Shown: in pieces, positions 46,211-55,269 of the stretch | Numbering within the stretch: the stretch's first letter is position 1 | How the letters are laid out: every line of letters starts with the position of its first letter | Program-made: the position numbers and the translations under genes | Origin: Pseudomonas sp. SDI | GTDB lineage: Bacteria; Pseudomonadota; Gammaproteobacteria; Pseudomonadales; Pseudomonadaceae | Length of the DNA: 64,000 nt | Direction of reading: 5' to 3' | Assembly (NCBI RefSeq): GCF_003105155.1 | Contig: NZ_QETK01000004.1 | Location: 124,001-188,000 of the forward strand | The notes under the pieces: model-generated | Databases searched by the model: none | The model's input: the letters and a program-made list of their open reading frames with translations, nothing else | What the model was told of the DNA's origin: nothing

Positions 46211-47266
46211 ATGCCCAGACCCAGGCAGCTACTGCAACTGCTCCGCTATGATTCGTTGGACCGGTTGCAGCTGATGACCGAGCAGGGACACGTTGCGCGC
46301 TTGAAGTTCTACCGGCACAACAGCTTGAGCAGTGAGGTACAAGGGGCACATAGCGCCACCGTTATGCGCCATGAACGGCAGTTACTTGGGGTCAGCCGCA
46401 GCGTTTCCGGCACAGCGCAAGCGACCCTGCTGGTGCATGATCTCCAGTGTTGCGTCCTGCAGCAGCTGGATACTGAAAGTTGCCAGCGTTTCAGTTACTT
46501 GCCTTTTGGCTTTGCGGCGGGCATCGGCAATGCCCCCGCAACACTGGCCTTCAATGGTGAACACCCCCTGCCGAGCAGCGCACAGTACCTATTGGGCAAC
46601 TACCGGGTTTTCAGCCCTGTGCTGATGAGGTTCACGCGTCCGGACAGCTGGAGCCCATTCGGTAAGGGTGGTCTGAACGCCTATGCGTACTGCCTGGGGG
46701 ATCCGCTGAACCGCACCGACCCAAGTGGTCGGAGCCCTTGGCAGCTAGCCAAGCTGTTGGTCAAAAGCCGACAGTCGGCGAAACACTCTGGGACCTTTTT
46801 CAAGCCGGCAGAGATTGTCGACCAAATCGGCGCCGACGCGACGATCTTTGTCGATGGTTACAAAGGCAAACTTCGCCTGAACATCTCTGGGCACGGTGCG
46901 TCTCTTCCGGATGGCAGCCTGTACCTGAAATACGGCTCACAAAACTTTACCGTCGACGCCATCGCTGGATCGTTGGCAAGCCAGTTCAACCTCGATGACT
47001 TTGGCAGTATTCGTACCTTAATCTGCCACTCGGCAGAAACACCGGGCAATATTTCGGGCGGCAGGTCATTTGCGCAGCAACTTGCCGACGCAACCCAACT
47101 GCCCGTGAAGGGATTCTCAGGGGAGGTCACGGCGCAGAATCTGAATAAAAAGACCCGCCGGCCGCTGGCCAAGATCGGCGTGGTGAAGACCAACCCGCAC
47201 TACAACTACCATGCGCTGACGTTCTACCCGCAAACCCCGCGAACGTCTGCCATTCGCCGGCCTTGA
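46211..47266 (+). CDS. Mini-RHS (TccC-like) protein 3 with GHG/Cys protease-like C-terminal domain
   Basis: 351 residues. RHS core residues 10-170 (LRYDSLDRLQLM, SWSPFGKGGLNAYAYCLGDP) ending in the junction NRTDPSGRSP, a normal DPxG-type motif. The C-terminal ~175 residues resemble those of mini-RHS 5: LRLNISGHGASLPDG, then FGSIRTLICHSAETPG. His in GHG and Cys in LICHSA about 60-70 residues apart recall the His-Cys dyad of clan CD (C80/caspase-like) proteases. The end is TPRTSAIRRP. ATG 46211 is chosen; a longer frame from 46172 lacks RHS sequence. Confidence 0.78.
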   Translation: MPRPRQLLQLLRYDSLDRLQLMTEQGHVARLKFYRHNSLSSEVQGAHSATVMRHERQLLGVSRSVSGTAQATLLVHDLQCCVLQQLDTESCQRFSYLPFGFAAGIGNAPATLAFNGEHPLPSSAQYLLGNYRVFSPVLMRFTRPDSWSPFGKGGLNAYAYCLGDPLNRTDPSGRSPWQLAKLLVKSRQSAKHSGTFFKPAEIVDQIGADATIFVDGYKGKLRLNISGHGASLPDGSLYLKYGSQNFTVDAIAGSLASQFNLDDFGSIRTLICHSAETPGNISGGRSFAQQLADATQLPVKGFSGEVTAQNLNKKTRRPLAKIGVVKTNPHYNYHALTFYPQTPRTSAIRRP

Positions 47267-47305
47267 ACCGATGGCTAGCGGGTGGAGTCGCCGCCGACGA
47301 CCTAC

Positions 47306-47325
47306 ACCTGATATTTCTGCCAGGT
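47306..47325 (+). promoter_or_regulatory. Lux-box-like palindrome upstream of the mini-RHS 4 remnant
   Basis: ACCTGATATTTCTGCCAGGT, 62 bp before the ATG at 47388, with ACTCATAGTG as a possible -10 region. The palindrome is intact although the gene behind it is broken. Confidence 0.7.
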
Positions 47326-47387
47326 TCTTTTTTCCCGGCCCTCACTCATAGTGACTCAGACAATCAGTCACCCCTGGCGAAGTCACT

Positions 47388-47755
47388 ATGAGCAAGGTTC
47401 TAGCGAGCGGGTCGCGGTTACGCTATGACGCCCTGAACCGTTGGCGGCCGTCAGCGTCGAGGCACTTCAGCCCAATCGTTATTCCGCCTATGGTCACTCC
47501 AGGCAGCCACACCTGATGCGCTTTGTCAGCCGGGATAGCTGGAGCCCGTTCGGTAAAGGCGGCATCAACGGCTATACATATCTAGGCCAGTTACTGGATA
47601 AAGGCACGCTGATCAAACACCCCAAAATTGACAGTCTGCTTGCTGTTCGCAGATACCTAATTGGCTATAAATCATTTCCTTCACTGCCAGCCAGGAGCAA
47701 CGCCGGCCAGCCTACCTATATTTCAAAAATAAACTATTCCGAATTAACCAATTAA
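47388..47755 (+). pseudogene. Mini-RHS 4 remnant (internal deletion and frameshift)
   Basis: The ATG at 47388 opens a frame with SRLRYDALNRW, an RHS N terminus, which stops after 42 codons. In another frame, 47441-47755 continues with RYSAYGHSRQPHLMRF and SRDSWSPFGKGGINGYTYLG, the end of an RHS core. About 100 core residues are missing and the frames do not join. The remaining ~60 residues after the core (ending NAGQPTYISKINYSELTN) have no recognised domain. Confidence 0.7.
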
Positions 47756-47757
47756 TC

Positions 47758-49605
47758 ATGGGTGATCATGTGAATGATTTTTTGATAAATGTTATGGATT
47801 TTGGCGCTGCAGGCAATGGAGAGCACAATGATACTCCTGCTTTTAATACTGCGATCTCAAAAGCAACTGAAACTGGCGGAAAAGTGGTTGCTGTCGGAAG
47901 ATTCAAAATACAAGGTTACTTGACGGTCACTGCTGACTGCGACTTCTCTCAGGCCTGCTTCATAGTAGATGACGCGGCAATAAATATCAATTACACAAAA
48001 GATTACCTGTCAAGTAATCAGCGGGTGATCGATGAGATACACATTAAAGATAAAAGCAGTCTTACAGAATTGCAGGCATCATTAAAAGAGGTCCTTCCTG
48101 ATGAGATCATTGAAAACTATGAAAATTCTTATGTGAGAATCCAGACGAACGTTCAAGCCAAGGGCGCACCTGCGGAGTCGGAGGTATACATATATAGAGG
48201 TGATGGTTCTCCACAACTGCGCAGCACAGTTACATTTATGTATAAATATGGGCGCTTGGCGTATCCACTGAATCACAACTACGTCGATGTCCCTAGCGTG
48301 TCAATAACTTTAAGAAAAATACCTGAAAAACGGCTCACCTTCGTTTCGCCTTCGTTTGAAGTCATCAACTTCCCCAAAGACAAGGGGCCATTGCTTTCGG
48401 TAAACAGAGATTTAGTTACGATACAGAATCTAACATTAAGTCATATTCCCGGAGGCTCTGTACCTGTTGACTCGTATTACGCCATGACCAGAGTCTCTGG
48501 CTGTTATGACGTAGACTTCATTAATAGCACTTTCCCCGGCTATGGAAAAACCAATAGTGAAGTAGGGGTAGGGCAAGACGTCAAATATGATTTTGTTTTT
48601 GATAACGCCCTCAAGCTTAAGCTTGACAACATCAACTCCTCAACCGCATGGAAAACTTTGGACGGTAACAGCTCTAGAGATATAAAAATTTTTAATGCAC
48701 ATTTATACGGCTTTCATGGGCATTTTAATGTTGCTGACGTACTTTTAGAGGGGTGTCGCATTTACACTGGTGGCGTGATGGTTGGTACAGGAGCGCAAGG
48801 GTCATCGCTCACCGTCCGGAACTGTTATTTTGAATCGGTATTTGGTAACGCTGTAGGTCTGCGCGGAGACTATGGTGAACTCAGAGGAAATATTCTTATT
48901 GAAAACTGCCATTTGGAAATGTCTTCTTTAACACTGAGCGGCAGAACCTGCAGCATTCTGGACTTGAGTGAAACCTGTATCAGCAGGAGAGACCAGCCCA
49001 ATACGTATTCACTGCCGGAAAATATTACAATCCAGAATGTAACCGTGAACTGCAAACAGGACTGTCACGTCATTAAGCTGAACGACAACAACTCTATTTA
49101 TTCTTCAAAAAGAAAGCTTAACGCTCCGAAAAACATTCACACCAGCAACATCAACATTAATTCATCCAACCATGGCAACTTGATATTTGAGTACAGATTT
49201 ATACCTTACAACAACACAGCCTCATCACCTGTCAGGTACAGCATTCTTAACTGCAGCAGCACCACAGGGAAAACCCAGGTAAGTTTTTGGGGGAGCACTT
49301 CCACTCTTCAAGACATGCTGCAATACATCCTCCAGGTAACTTCTGTCAGTAATGCGTCTTTTCTTCTGGTTGCCGGCAACAAATCAGAGGTTCGCATCAA
49401 TAACTGCGACTGCATTTACTTTGATAACTACAACGCTGGCAGTTCATGCTTGAGGTTGTTGCACGTCGATTGCTGTACTTTTCGATTCGACAACAGCTAT
49501 GAAGACGGACAAACATTTCAGGTATCAAAAAAAATAAAATCAATATTTTCAGCAATTGTATTTTTGACGCCGAACGGCGAGATAAAAAAGACTTCCTTAG
49601 CATAA
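47758..49605 (+). CDS. AT-rich right-handed beta-helix protein, frame broken at an A8 tract
   Basis: 615 residues as read. It begins with NVMDFGAAGNGEHNDTPAFN, the classic start of pectate-lyase-3/tailspike beta-helix proteins (DFGAxGDGxxDDTxAF), followed by repeated Asn-rich rungs such as LRGNILIENCHLEMSSLTL. It is far more AT-rich than its neighbours, pointing to recent transfer from phage or another genus. The last 25 residues are probably out of frame: inserting one A in the A8 run at 49527-49534 continues the protein in frame to a stop at 49758-49760. It has no signal peptide. It may be a glycan-binding or glycan-cleaving effector, or a former RHS C-terminal passenger. Confidence 0.6.
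   Translation: MGDHVNDFLINVMDFGAAGNGEHNDTPAFNTAISKATETGGKVVAVGRFKIQGYLTVTADCDFSQACFIVDDAAININYTKDYLSSNQRVIDEIHIKDKSSLTELQASLKEVLPDEIIENYENSYVRIQTNVQAKGAPAESEVYIYRGDGSPQLRSTVTFMYKYGRLAYPLNHNYVDVPSVSITLRKIPEKRLTFVSPSFEVINFPKDKGPLLSVNRDLVTIQNLTLSHIPGGSVPVDSYYAMTRVSGCYDVDFINSTFPGYGKTNSEVGVGQDVKYDFVFDNALKLKLDNINSSTAWKTLDGNSSRDIKIFNAHLYGFHGHFNVADVLLEGCRIYTGGVMVGTGAQGSSLTVRNCYFESVFGNAVGLRGDYGELRGNILIENCHLEMSSLTLSGRTCSILDLSETCISRRDQPNTYSLPENITIQNVTVNCKQDCHVIKLNDNNSIYSSKRKLNAPKNIHTSNININSSNHGNLIFEYRFIPYNNTASSPVRYSILNCSSTTGKTQVSFWGSTSTLQDMLQYILQVTSVSNASFLLVAGNKSEVRINNCDCIYFDNYNAGSSCLRLLHVDCCTFRFDNSYEDGQTFQVSKKIKSIFSAIVFLTPNGEIKKTSLA
49527..49534 (+). other. Poly-A8 homopolymer at the frameshift of the beta-helix gene
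   Basis: Eight consecutive A residues. Downstream, the other frame encodes a sensible protein end (INIFSNCIFD, later ISINCFGEPPAEGVHTG and GVLKPI) up to TAG 49758-49760. The tract could give slipped-strand variation, transcriptional slippage, or mark a sequencing error. Confidence 0.55.
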
Positions 49606-49776
49606 ATTATGCTGCACACAATGCCATTGGCAATATCAGTATTAATTGCTTTGGCGAACCCCCAGCCGAAGGCGTTCACACAGGTTTGAAATCGATTGTC
49701 CCATTGTTAGGTTCTGGCTATGCATATGCGGCCATAGACGGTGTATTAAAACCTATTTAGGCTCGACTCTAGGATC

Positions 49777-49958
49777 AAGTACAACACCTGAGGCAGGGGG
49801 CGCCGGAACCGCCATTTTTCCGACTGCGCTCCAAACCCAGCAATGGCTGGCGGTTCACCCTGCGGCTCAATTTCGATGCGCTCGCCTTGGGCACCCCGGT
49901 ACAGCCAGGCCTGCGAATAACGGTGGAAGCCGAACCTGAGGCGGTTGTGCCTCAGTAG
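49777..49958 (+). pseudogene. GC-rich gene remnant, unassigned
   Basis: An open frame without a start codon reads GAPEPPFFRLRSKPSNGW, RFTLRLNFDALALGTPVQPG and LRITVEAEPEAVVPQ before TAG 49956-49958. It looks like a real protein C terminus in normal Pseudomonas codon usage, but I cannot assign a family. From 49959 to 50087 nothing else is visible. Confidence 0.3.
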
Positions 49959-50087
49959 CGCCTGCGGCGTGTGCGGCCGGCGTTGCTGCCGCGCTGGCGC
50001 AATTGCGCTCTGGAACGGGGTGGCGCGCTTGCCTTGAGCGCCGGCAAAGCCCACAGCCTGTTATGGCGGGGCGCCGCGGCTGCAGGC

Positions 50088-50107
50088 ACCTGGTATTTTT
50101 GTCAGGT
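50088..50107 (+). promoter_or_regulatory. Lux-box-like palindrome upstream of mini-RHS 5
   Basis: ACCTGGTATTTTTGTCAGGT, 61 bp before the ATG at 50169. It matches the consensus of all seven sites exactly. Confidence 0.75.
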
Positions 50108-50168
50108 TACATTCTGCTGCGAAGCCCTCAAACTGCGCTGACTGCCACCGTTACAGGCGCAAGCCGGA

Positions 50169-51257
50169 ATGCCAGAAAGCACCTGTTCCACGGTCTGCCG
50201 CTATCGCTATGACGCGATTGATCGATTGAACGAGCTCACAGCCAACGCGCAAGAGCCGCGCCAGCGGTTCTTCCGGCAATCCCGGCTGATCAGCGAAATT
50301 CAAGGCCGCTCCAGCCGGATGCTCTTCGCACACGACCAGCAGTTGCTGGCACAAACGAATAGCGCCGCGAGCAACCGCTCGGTGACGTTGCTCGCTAACG
50401 ACATGCACGCGTCGGTGCTCGCCACCCAAACGACTGCCGGTCCTCACACGTTGAGCTACAGCCCGTTTGGCTATTACCCGTTCCACGACAGCTCAACGCT
50501 GCTCGCGGGCTTCAAGGGCGAAGCCCTCCTGAGCGGTTCCGATAGCTATTTGCTGGGTAGCTATCGTGCCTACAGTCCCGTACTCAAGAGGCTGAACAGT
50601 CCCGATAGCCATAGCCCGTTTGGCGACGGGGGGCTCAACGCATACGCCTACTGCGGCGCAGAACCCGTCAACCGCACCGACCCTAGCGGCCATTCGCCGT
50701 TGGCCCTGCTCTCGAAGCTGGTCAACAAAAGTGTTCCGGTGCTACACCGCGCCGGTGCTGTGCGAAAACCACTGGTGGAGGCGAAGCACCTTGGCGACAA
50801 CCTCTTCAGCTACATCGACATGTACAAGAATAAACCGCGCCTGAACGTCGACGCCCATGGCGGCAAGTTTGTCCAGGGTAATGGCTACATCCGGTTCAAC
50901 AACAGCGTCATTGAAGGCGATGAGCTCGGGGAGCTGCTCGCCAGGCAGTACGACCTGGAACAGTTCGGCAGTATTCGGACGCTTATCTGTTTTTCCGCCG
51001 ATACCGGCCAGGACGCGCTGGGCTTCCCGGCGTTTGGCAAGTTACTGGCCGACAGCACCGGTTTACCGGTGAAAGCCTTTCATGGCGGTGTGCGCACCAA
51101 GGACATCACGCCCAGCAACCTCACCAGCATCACCGAGTCCATGATCTACAAGATCAGGACACCCTCCGCCGACTATCGACCTGCCTATTTCATACCGGCC
51201 ACACCGCGCCGCTCGGCCATAATAAGAGGCACGCCCGACCCTTCGCCGGCACCATAA
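50169..51257 (+). CDS. Mini-RHS (TccC-like) protein 5 with GHG/Cys protease-like C-terminal domain
   Basis: 362 residues. RHS core (YRYDAIDRLNELTA, RFFRQSRLISEIQG, SHSPFGDGGLNAYAYCGAEP) and junction NRTDPSGHSP at about residue 175. The C-terminal domain is homologous to that of mini-RHS 3: RLNVDAHGGKFVQGNG, then YDLEQFGSIRTLICFSADTG and GLPVKAFHGGV. His and Cys positions are conserved between the two. The tail TPRRSAIIRGT parallels TPRTSAIRRP of mini-RHS 3. The ATG at 50169 starts the RHS similarity within 10 residues. Confidence 0.78.
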   Translation: MPESTCSTVCRYRYDAIDRLNELTANAQEPRQRFFRQSRLISEIQGRSSRMLFAHDQQLLAQTNSAASNRSVTLLANDMHASVLATQTTAGPHTLSYSPFGYYPFHDSSTLLAGFKGEALLSGSDSYLLGSYRAYSPVLKRLNSPDSHSPFGDGGLNAYAYCGAEPVNRTDPSGHSPLALLSKLVNKSVPVLHRAGAVRKPLVEAKHLGDNLFSYIDMYKNKPRLNVDAHGGKFVQGNGYIRFNNSVIEGDELGELLARQYDLEQFGSIRTLICFSADTGQDALGFPAFGKLLADSTGLPVKAFHGGVRTKDITPSNLTSITESMIYKIRTPSADYRPAYFIPATPRRSAIIRGTPDPSPAP

Positions 51258-51302
51258 CTTCGCCGGCGAACTGCGGTAAACGGTACACGCATGGAGATTC
51301 GC

Positions 51303-51809
51303 ATGAACGCAATGCTCCGCATTCTGCTCCGCCAGTACCTTTACGATCCATTGGATCGGGTCATGGAGATAACGACACCTGAACAGGGTGTTCAGCGCCG
51401 CCTCTATCAGAGCTCCCGGCTCAGCGTGCAAACCCTCGGGGTGGCCAACTGCACAATGTTTCAGTTGGCCAATCAACCGCTCGCCGCGCGTATCGCTTTA
51501 GCCGAGCACCATACGACGACACTGTTCGGAACCAATCAACAATCGTCGGTTGTCCTTAGGCAAGACGCTGCAATCACCCTGTCAGGCGACTACACGCCCT
51601 ACGGGTATGCTCGGGTAAACAACGGCCCTTTCACCCAATCTGGCTTTAATGGCGAACAGCTCGACCGAGTAACAGGAGCTTGTACCCTGGCAATTGGCCT
51701 CAACAAGGTGTCCGCTAGCTACATCCCCATGCATTTTCAGCCTGCGCTACAGCAACAGAGCGTTCGCACATCAGGCGCTACGGGTCCAGGTGCCTCGGTT
51801 TACCCCTGA
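51303..51809 (+). pseudogene. Mini-RHS 6, truncated/degenerate RHS core
   Basis: 168 codons. YLYDPLDRVMEITTPEQGVQ, RRLYQSSRLSVQT, SGDYTPYGYARVN and FNGEQLDRVTGA are an RHS core start. Beyond about residue 128 the expected LLGNGYRAYNP and LSPFG sequence is lost, replaced by unrelated residues to a stop. It begins 45 bp after mini-RHS 5, without its own lux-box-like site, with GGAG before the ATG. Its end overlaps the LysR gene on the other strand. Confidence 0.6.
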
Positions 51810-52744
51810 GCACCCCGCTCTTGATCCATCGTGCCCGGGCATTTGATGGCAGGCCACGGCAGTTCACCACGGATACCGGCCTGGAACGTGTCGAACAGAG
51901 CCTGTGCCGCCGCAGACAGCTCATGGCCAGGCTTGCTCAACACACCGATGGCTCGCTCCACCGGGTCTTCCAGCGCAATGCACCGCGCGCCCGACTCTTC
52001 CATCTGCCGGGCACACAACGCCGGCACCACACTCACCCCCAGCCCACAGGCGACCATTCGCCCCACCGTCGCCAACTGGTGGCTTTCAAATTCGACCATC
52101 ACGCTTAACTGTCGCGCCTTCAGATGTTCTTCCAGCAAAACGCGCACGGTCGAGGGCCGCTGCAAGGTGATAAAGGGCTGCTCCAGCAGCGTGCACCAGT
52201 CGATGCTGGCGCGCCCGACCAGCGCCGAATCGACCGGCACCACCGCGACAAAGCGATCCAGGTACAGCGGGGTGAACGCCACCGACGAACTTTGCATCGG
52301 TTCGAACGCCACGCCCAGTTCCACCTCGCGCTCGCGAACCATCTCCAGCACCTGCTCGTTGATCACATCGTGGACCGTGACATTGATGTTCGGGTAGCGG
52401 GTGCGGAAGGCTTTCAGCACGGGTGGCAGCAAGTTGCCGGCAAACGACGGCATCGCCGCCAGGGTGACCCGGCCGCGCTGCAAGGTGAAACGCTGGCGCA
52501 GTTCGTCTTCGGCATTGTCCCAGTCGGCCAGCAGCCGGCGTGCCAACGGCAGCAGTGCCTCGCCTTCCGGGGTAAGGCTGACATTGCGCGTGGTGCGGCT
52601 GAACAGGCGCCCGCCGAGGCTCTCCTCCAGGGTTTTGATGGTAATGCTCAGGGCCGACTGCGACAGGTGCAGGCGCTCGCAGGCCACGGCAAAACTCAGG
52701 CTTTGCGCCACGGCCCAGAATGCCCGGACCTGCTTGACAGTCAT
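51800..52744 (-). CDS. LysR-family regulator, probably of the divergent thiolase gene
   Basis: 314 residues. HTH region VRAFWAVAQSLSFAVACERL and LSQSALSITIKTLEESLGG, then a PBP2 effector domain with AAMPSFAGNLLPPVLKAF. ATG 52744 is preferred to the GTG one codon before. Divergent from the thiolase gene 126 bp away. Confidence 0.83.
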   Translation of the reverse strand: MTVKQVRAFWAVAQSLSFAVACERLHLSQSALSITIKTLEESLGGRLFSRTTRNVSLTPEGEALLPLARRLLADWDNAEDELRQRFTLQRGRVTLAAMPSFAGNLLPPVLKAFRTRYPNINVTVHDVINEQVLEMVREREVELGVAFEPMQSSSVAFTPLYLDRFVAVVPVDSALVGRASIDWCTLLEQPFITLQRPSTVRVLLEEHLKARQLSVMVEFESHQLATVGRMVACGLGVSVVPALCARQMEESGARCIALEDPVERAIGVLSKPGHELSAAAQALFDTFQAGIRGELPWPAIKCPGTMDQERGAQG

Positions 52745-52870
52745 CACGCTTGGCTACCCCTCGGTAATTCTTGAGTTTTATCGATCAATCCATATCAAAA
52801 ATCAATTTAACAAATATATGAACAGCCGCAACACTGGCGTCCATCTGGCCACTCATGAGGAAACAAGAAC

Positions 52871-54052
52871 ATGCAAGAAGTCGTCATCGTTGCCGCCACC
52901 CGTACCGCCATCGGCAGCTTCCAGGGCTCGCTGGCCGAGGTGCCGGCCGTCGAGCTGGGTGCGGCGGTGATCCGCCGCCTGCTGGAGCAGACCGGGCTGA
53001 ACGGCGCCGAGGTGGATGAAGTGATTCTCGGCCATGTGCTGAGCGCCGGCGCCGGGCAAAACACCGCCCGCCAGGCGGCGATCGGCGCCGGCCTGCCGCA
53101 TGCGGTACCGGCCCTGACCCTGAACAAGGTCTGCGGCTCGGGCCTGAAGGCACTGCACCTGGGCGCGCAGGCGATCCGTTGCGGCGATGCCGAGGTGATC
53201 ATTGCCGGTGGCATGGAAAATATGAGCCTGGCCCCGTATGTACTGCCCAAGGCACGTACCGGCTTGCGCATGGGCCATGCGCAGATGATCGACAGCATGA
53301 TCAGCGATGGCTTGTGGGATGCGTTCAACGACTATCACATGGGCATCACTGCCGAGAACCTGGTGGCCAAGTACAACATCAGCCGCGAAGCCCAGGACGC
53401 CTTTGCCGCAGCCTCGCAGCAGAAGGCAGTGGCGGCGCTTGAAGGTCAGCGTTTCGCCGATGAAATCACCCCGATCCTGATTCCGCAGCGCAAGGGCGAG
53501 CCGCTGGCATTCGCCACCGACGAGCAGCCGCGGGCCGGCACCACGGCCGAAGCGCTGGCGAAGTTGCGCCCGGCGTTCAAGAAGGACGGTTCGGTGACGG
53601 CGGGCAATGCTTCGTCGCTCAACGACGGCGCGGCGGCGGTGCTGCTGATGAGCGCGACCAAGGCCAAGCAGTTGGGCCTGCCAGTGCTGGCGCGGATCAA
53701 GGCGTACGCCAATGCCGGGGTCGATCCGGCGATCATGGGCATCGGCCCGGTTGGCGCAACCCAGCGTTGCCTGGAGAAGGCCGGCTGGCGCCTGGATCAG
53801 TTGGACCTGATCGAGGCCAACGAAGCGTTTGCGGCACAGGCGTTGGCGGTGGGCCAGGAGTTGGGTTGGGACGCGACCAAAGTCAACGTCAATGGTGGTG
53901 CGATTGCCCTCGGCCACCCGATTGGCGCGTCGGGTTGCCGGGTGCTGGTGACCTTGCTGCATGAAATGATCAAGCGCGATGCGCACAAGGGCCTGGCCAC
54001 GTTGTGCATCGGCGGTGGTCAGGGCGTTGCCTTGGCGCTCGAGCGCGACTGA
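52871..54052 (+). CDS. Acetyl-CoA C-acetyltransferase (thiolase)
   Basis: 393 residues, the length of biosynthetic/AtoB-type thiolases. The acyl-accepting Cys lies in [11 protein letters not shown] (about residue 88), the active-site His in [15 protein letters not shown] and the second Cys in LCIGGGQG. It condenses or cleaves acetoacetyl-CoA. Whether it serves ketone-body degradation or PHB-like metabolism is not shown by the neighbours. Confidence 0.9.
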   Translation: MQEVVIVAATRTAIGSFQGSLAEVPAVELGAAVIRRLLEQTGLNGAEVDEVILGHVLSAGAGQNTARQAAIGAGLPHAVPALTLNKVCGSGLKALHLGAQAIRCGDAEVIIAGGMENMSLAPYVLPKARTGLRMGHAQMIDSMISDGLWDAFNDYHMGITAENLVAKYNISREAQDAFAAASQQKAVAALEGQRFADEITPILIPQRKGEPLAFATDEQPRAGTTAEALAKLRPAFKKDGSVTAGNASSLNDGAAAVLLMSATKAKQLGLPVLARIKAYANAGVDPAIMGIGPVGATQRCLEKAGWRLDQLDLIEANEAFAAQALAVGQELGWDATKVNVNGGAIALGHPIGASGCRVLVTLLHEMIKRDAHKGLATLCIGGGQGVALALERD

Positions 54053-54191
54053 TTCACCACGTCACACCGGCGGCTGCCAGCCCCACGACGGCTGGTGGCC
54101 GCTGTCGCCACCCATTCGTTTGGTCACGATTCATGGCGGCGCCTGCTCCGGCAGCCATGCACTGCGGCCCACCCAGAATAAGGAGATCAGC

Positions 54192-54617
54192 GTGAGCCCC
54201 AACAAAGCCTGCCCCATCATCCTCTCCGACCACCCTACCCCGCGCCTCCTGCTGTTCCACCATCCGCTGGCCGGTGTGCAGCTGGTCAAGGGCACCATCG
54301 AGCCCGGTGAATTGCCAGCGCAGGCCGCGCTGCGCGAGTTGCACGAAGAGTCCGGGATCGCCACGGCCACGGTCATTCGCGACCTCGGCTGCTGGAACGC
54401 CGAGCATGAGCAGCAGATCTGGTCGTTTCAGTTGTGTCAGCCCCACTGCGCATTGCCCGCCCAGTGGACCCACCAGACCCTCGACGACCATGGCCATGCC
54501 TTCGATTTCTTCTGGGCTGCCGTGGATGACCTGCCGCTCGGCGAATGCCATCCGGTGTTCCAGCGCGCCCTGCAGCACCTGAGCAGTCGATGCCTCGCGG
54601 CACAGGTACCCGCATGA
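54192..54617 (+). CDS. NUDIX hydrolase
   Basis: 141 residues with a complete Nudix box, GTIEPGELPAQAALRELHEE followed by SGI, at about residues 37-59. Substrate unknown; nucleotide or dinucleotide pyrophosphatases are typical. Start is GTG 54192 with AAGGAG 7 bases upstream. It overlaps the start of the following acetyltransferase remnant. Confidence 0.8.
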   Translation: MSPNKACPIILSDHPTPRLLLFHHPLAGVQLVKGTIEPGELPAQAALRELHEESGIATATVIRDLGCWNAEHEQQIWSFQLCQPHCALPAQWTHQTLDDHGHAFDFFWAAVDDLPLGECHPVFQRALQHLSSRCLAAQVPA

Positions 54618-54935
54618 TCCGCATCCGTCCTGTCCAAGCCGACGACTGGCATGCTACCGCGACTTGCGCCTGCAAGCACTGCGCGACACGCCGACGCGTT
54701 TTCCAGTACCTATGCCAGCGAAGCCGCGCGAGCGGATGAGGTCTGGGCGGGCGCTGCTGACGAAAGCCATCGCCTGGGTGCACAGCGGGTATGCCTGACA
54801 GTGGCCCGCAGCGCCGTGCCGGCCGTTCAGCTTTACCGCGCCAACGGTTTTGTTGCAGTGGGTGCCACGGCGCCATTGCGCGAAGGCTCCAGTCTGTACG
54901 CTCAGGCGATGGTGTTGCAGTTGAAACGAAACTAA
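54614..54935 (+). pseudogene. GNAT acetyltransferase remnant
   Basis: ATG 54614 encodes MIRIRPVQADDWH, a GNAT N terminus. The frame is then lost near 54655, and RFSSTYASEAARA-like sequence resumes in another frame. The central acetyl-CoA-binding part is deleted (ADEVW joins directly to HRLGAQRVCLTVA), and the C-terminal AVQLYRANGFVAVG remains. Not functional as read. Confidence 0.65.
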
Positions 54936-55049
54936 GTCGAATAATCTAAAGACTGTATTTTCCGAAGCTTCCTACAACATACCGGACGATCCCCACCCTA
55001 GACTCCTTGAGTAAAGGATACCGCTCAAGAATGGAGGTCCTTTAGGGCG

Positions 55050-55246
55050 ATTATTCTTGTTGGGTGGGGTAATCGGTGTCTTGATCACTCCCAGGATTTA
55101 TCTACGCGATGGCGGCGCCCCCTGAGGACTTGAAGCACTTTCCACCGGAAATCAAGCGCAAACTTGCTTTGTTATATCGACTGGGACTGTTCTCTATTTC
55201 GTTACTTGCAGTACTCGCCGCAATCGTCTGGCTTGAGCTGATTTAA
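55050..55246 (+). pseudogene. Degenerate copy of a small membrane immunity-like protein
   Basis: RLFLLGGVIGVLITPRIYLR, then a frame change at the GGCGCCCCC stretch, then EDLKHFPPEIKRKLALLYRL and a hydrophobic end. It parallels the second half of the gene ending at 55954 (IFLLGGIISVFITPNILLRE, EDLKNFPASLRRRL). It is therefore an older duplicate of that gene. The sequence from 54936 to 55049 holds nothing assignable. Confidence 0.5.
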
Positions 55247-55269
55247 CTTGCTCTTCACATGTACGGTGG

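Noticed and set aside
47758..49605. Functional pectate lyase
   Set aside because: The DFGAxG-type start shows only the beta-helix superfamily; I see no lyase catalytic residues and no signal peptide, so only the fold is claimed.
54651..54935. Intact 94-residue acetyltransferase
   Set aside because: It starts out of frame with the real GNAT N terminus at 54614 and lacks the acetyl-CoA-binding centre, so it is treated as a pseudogene.
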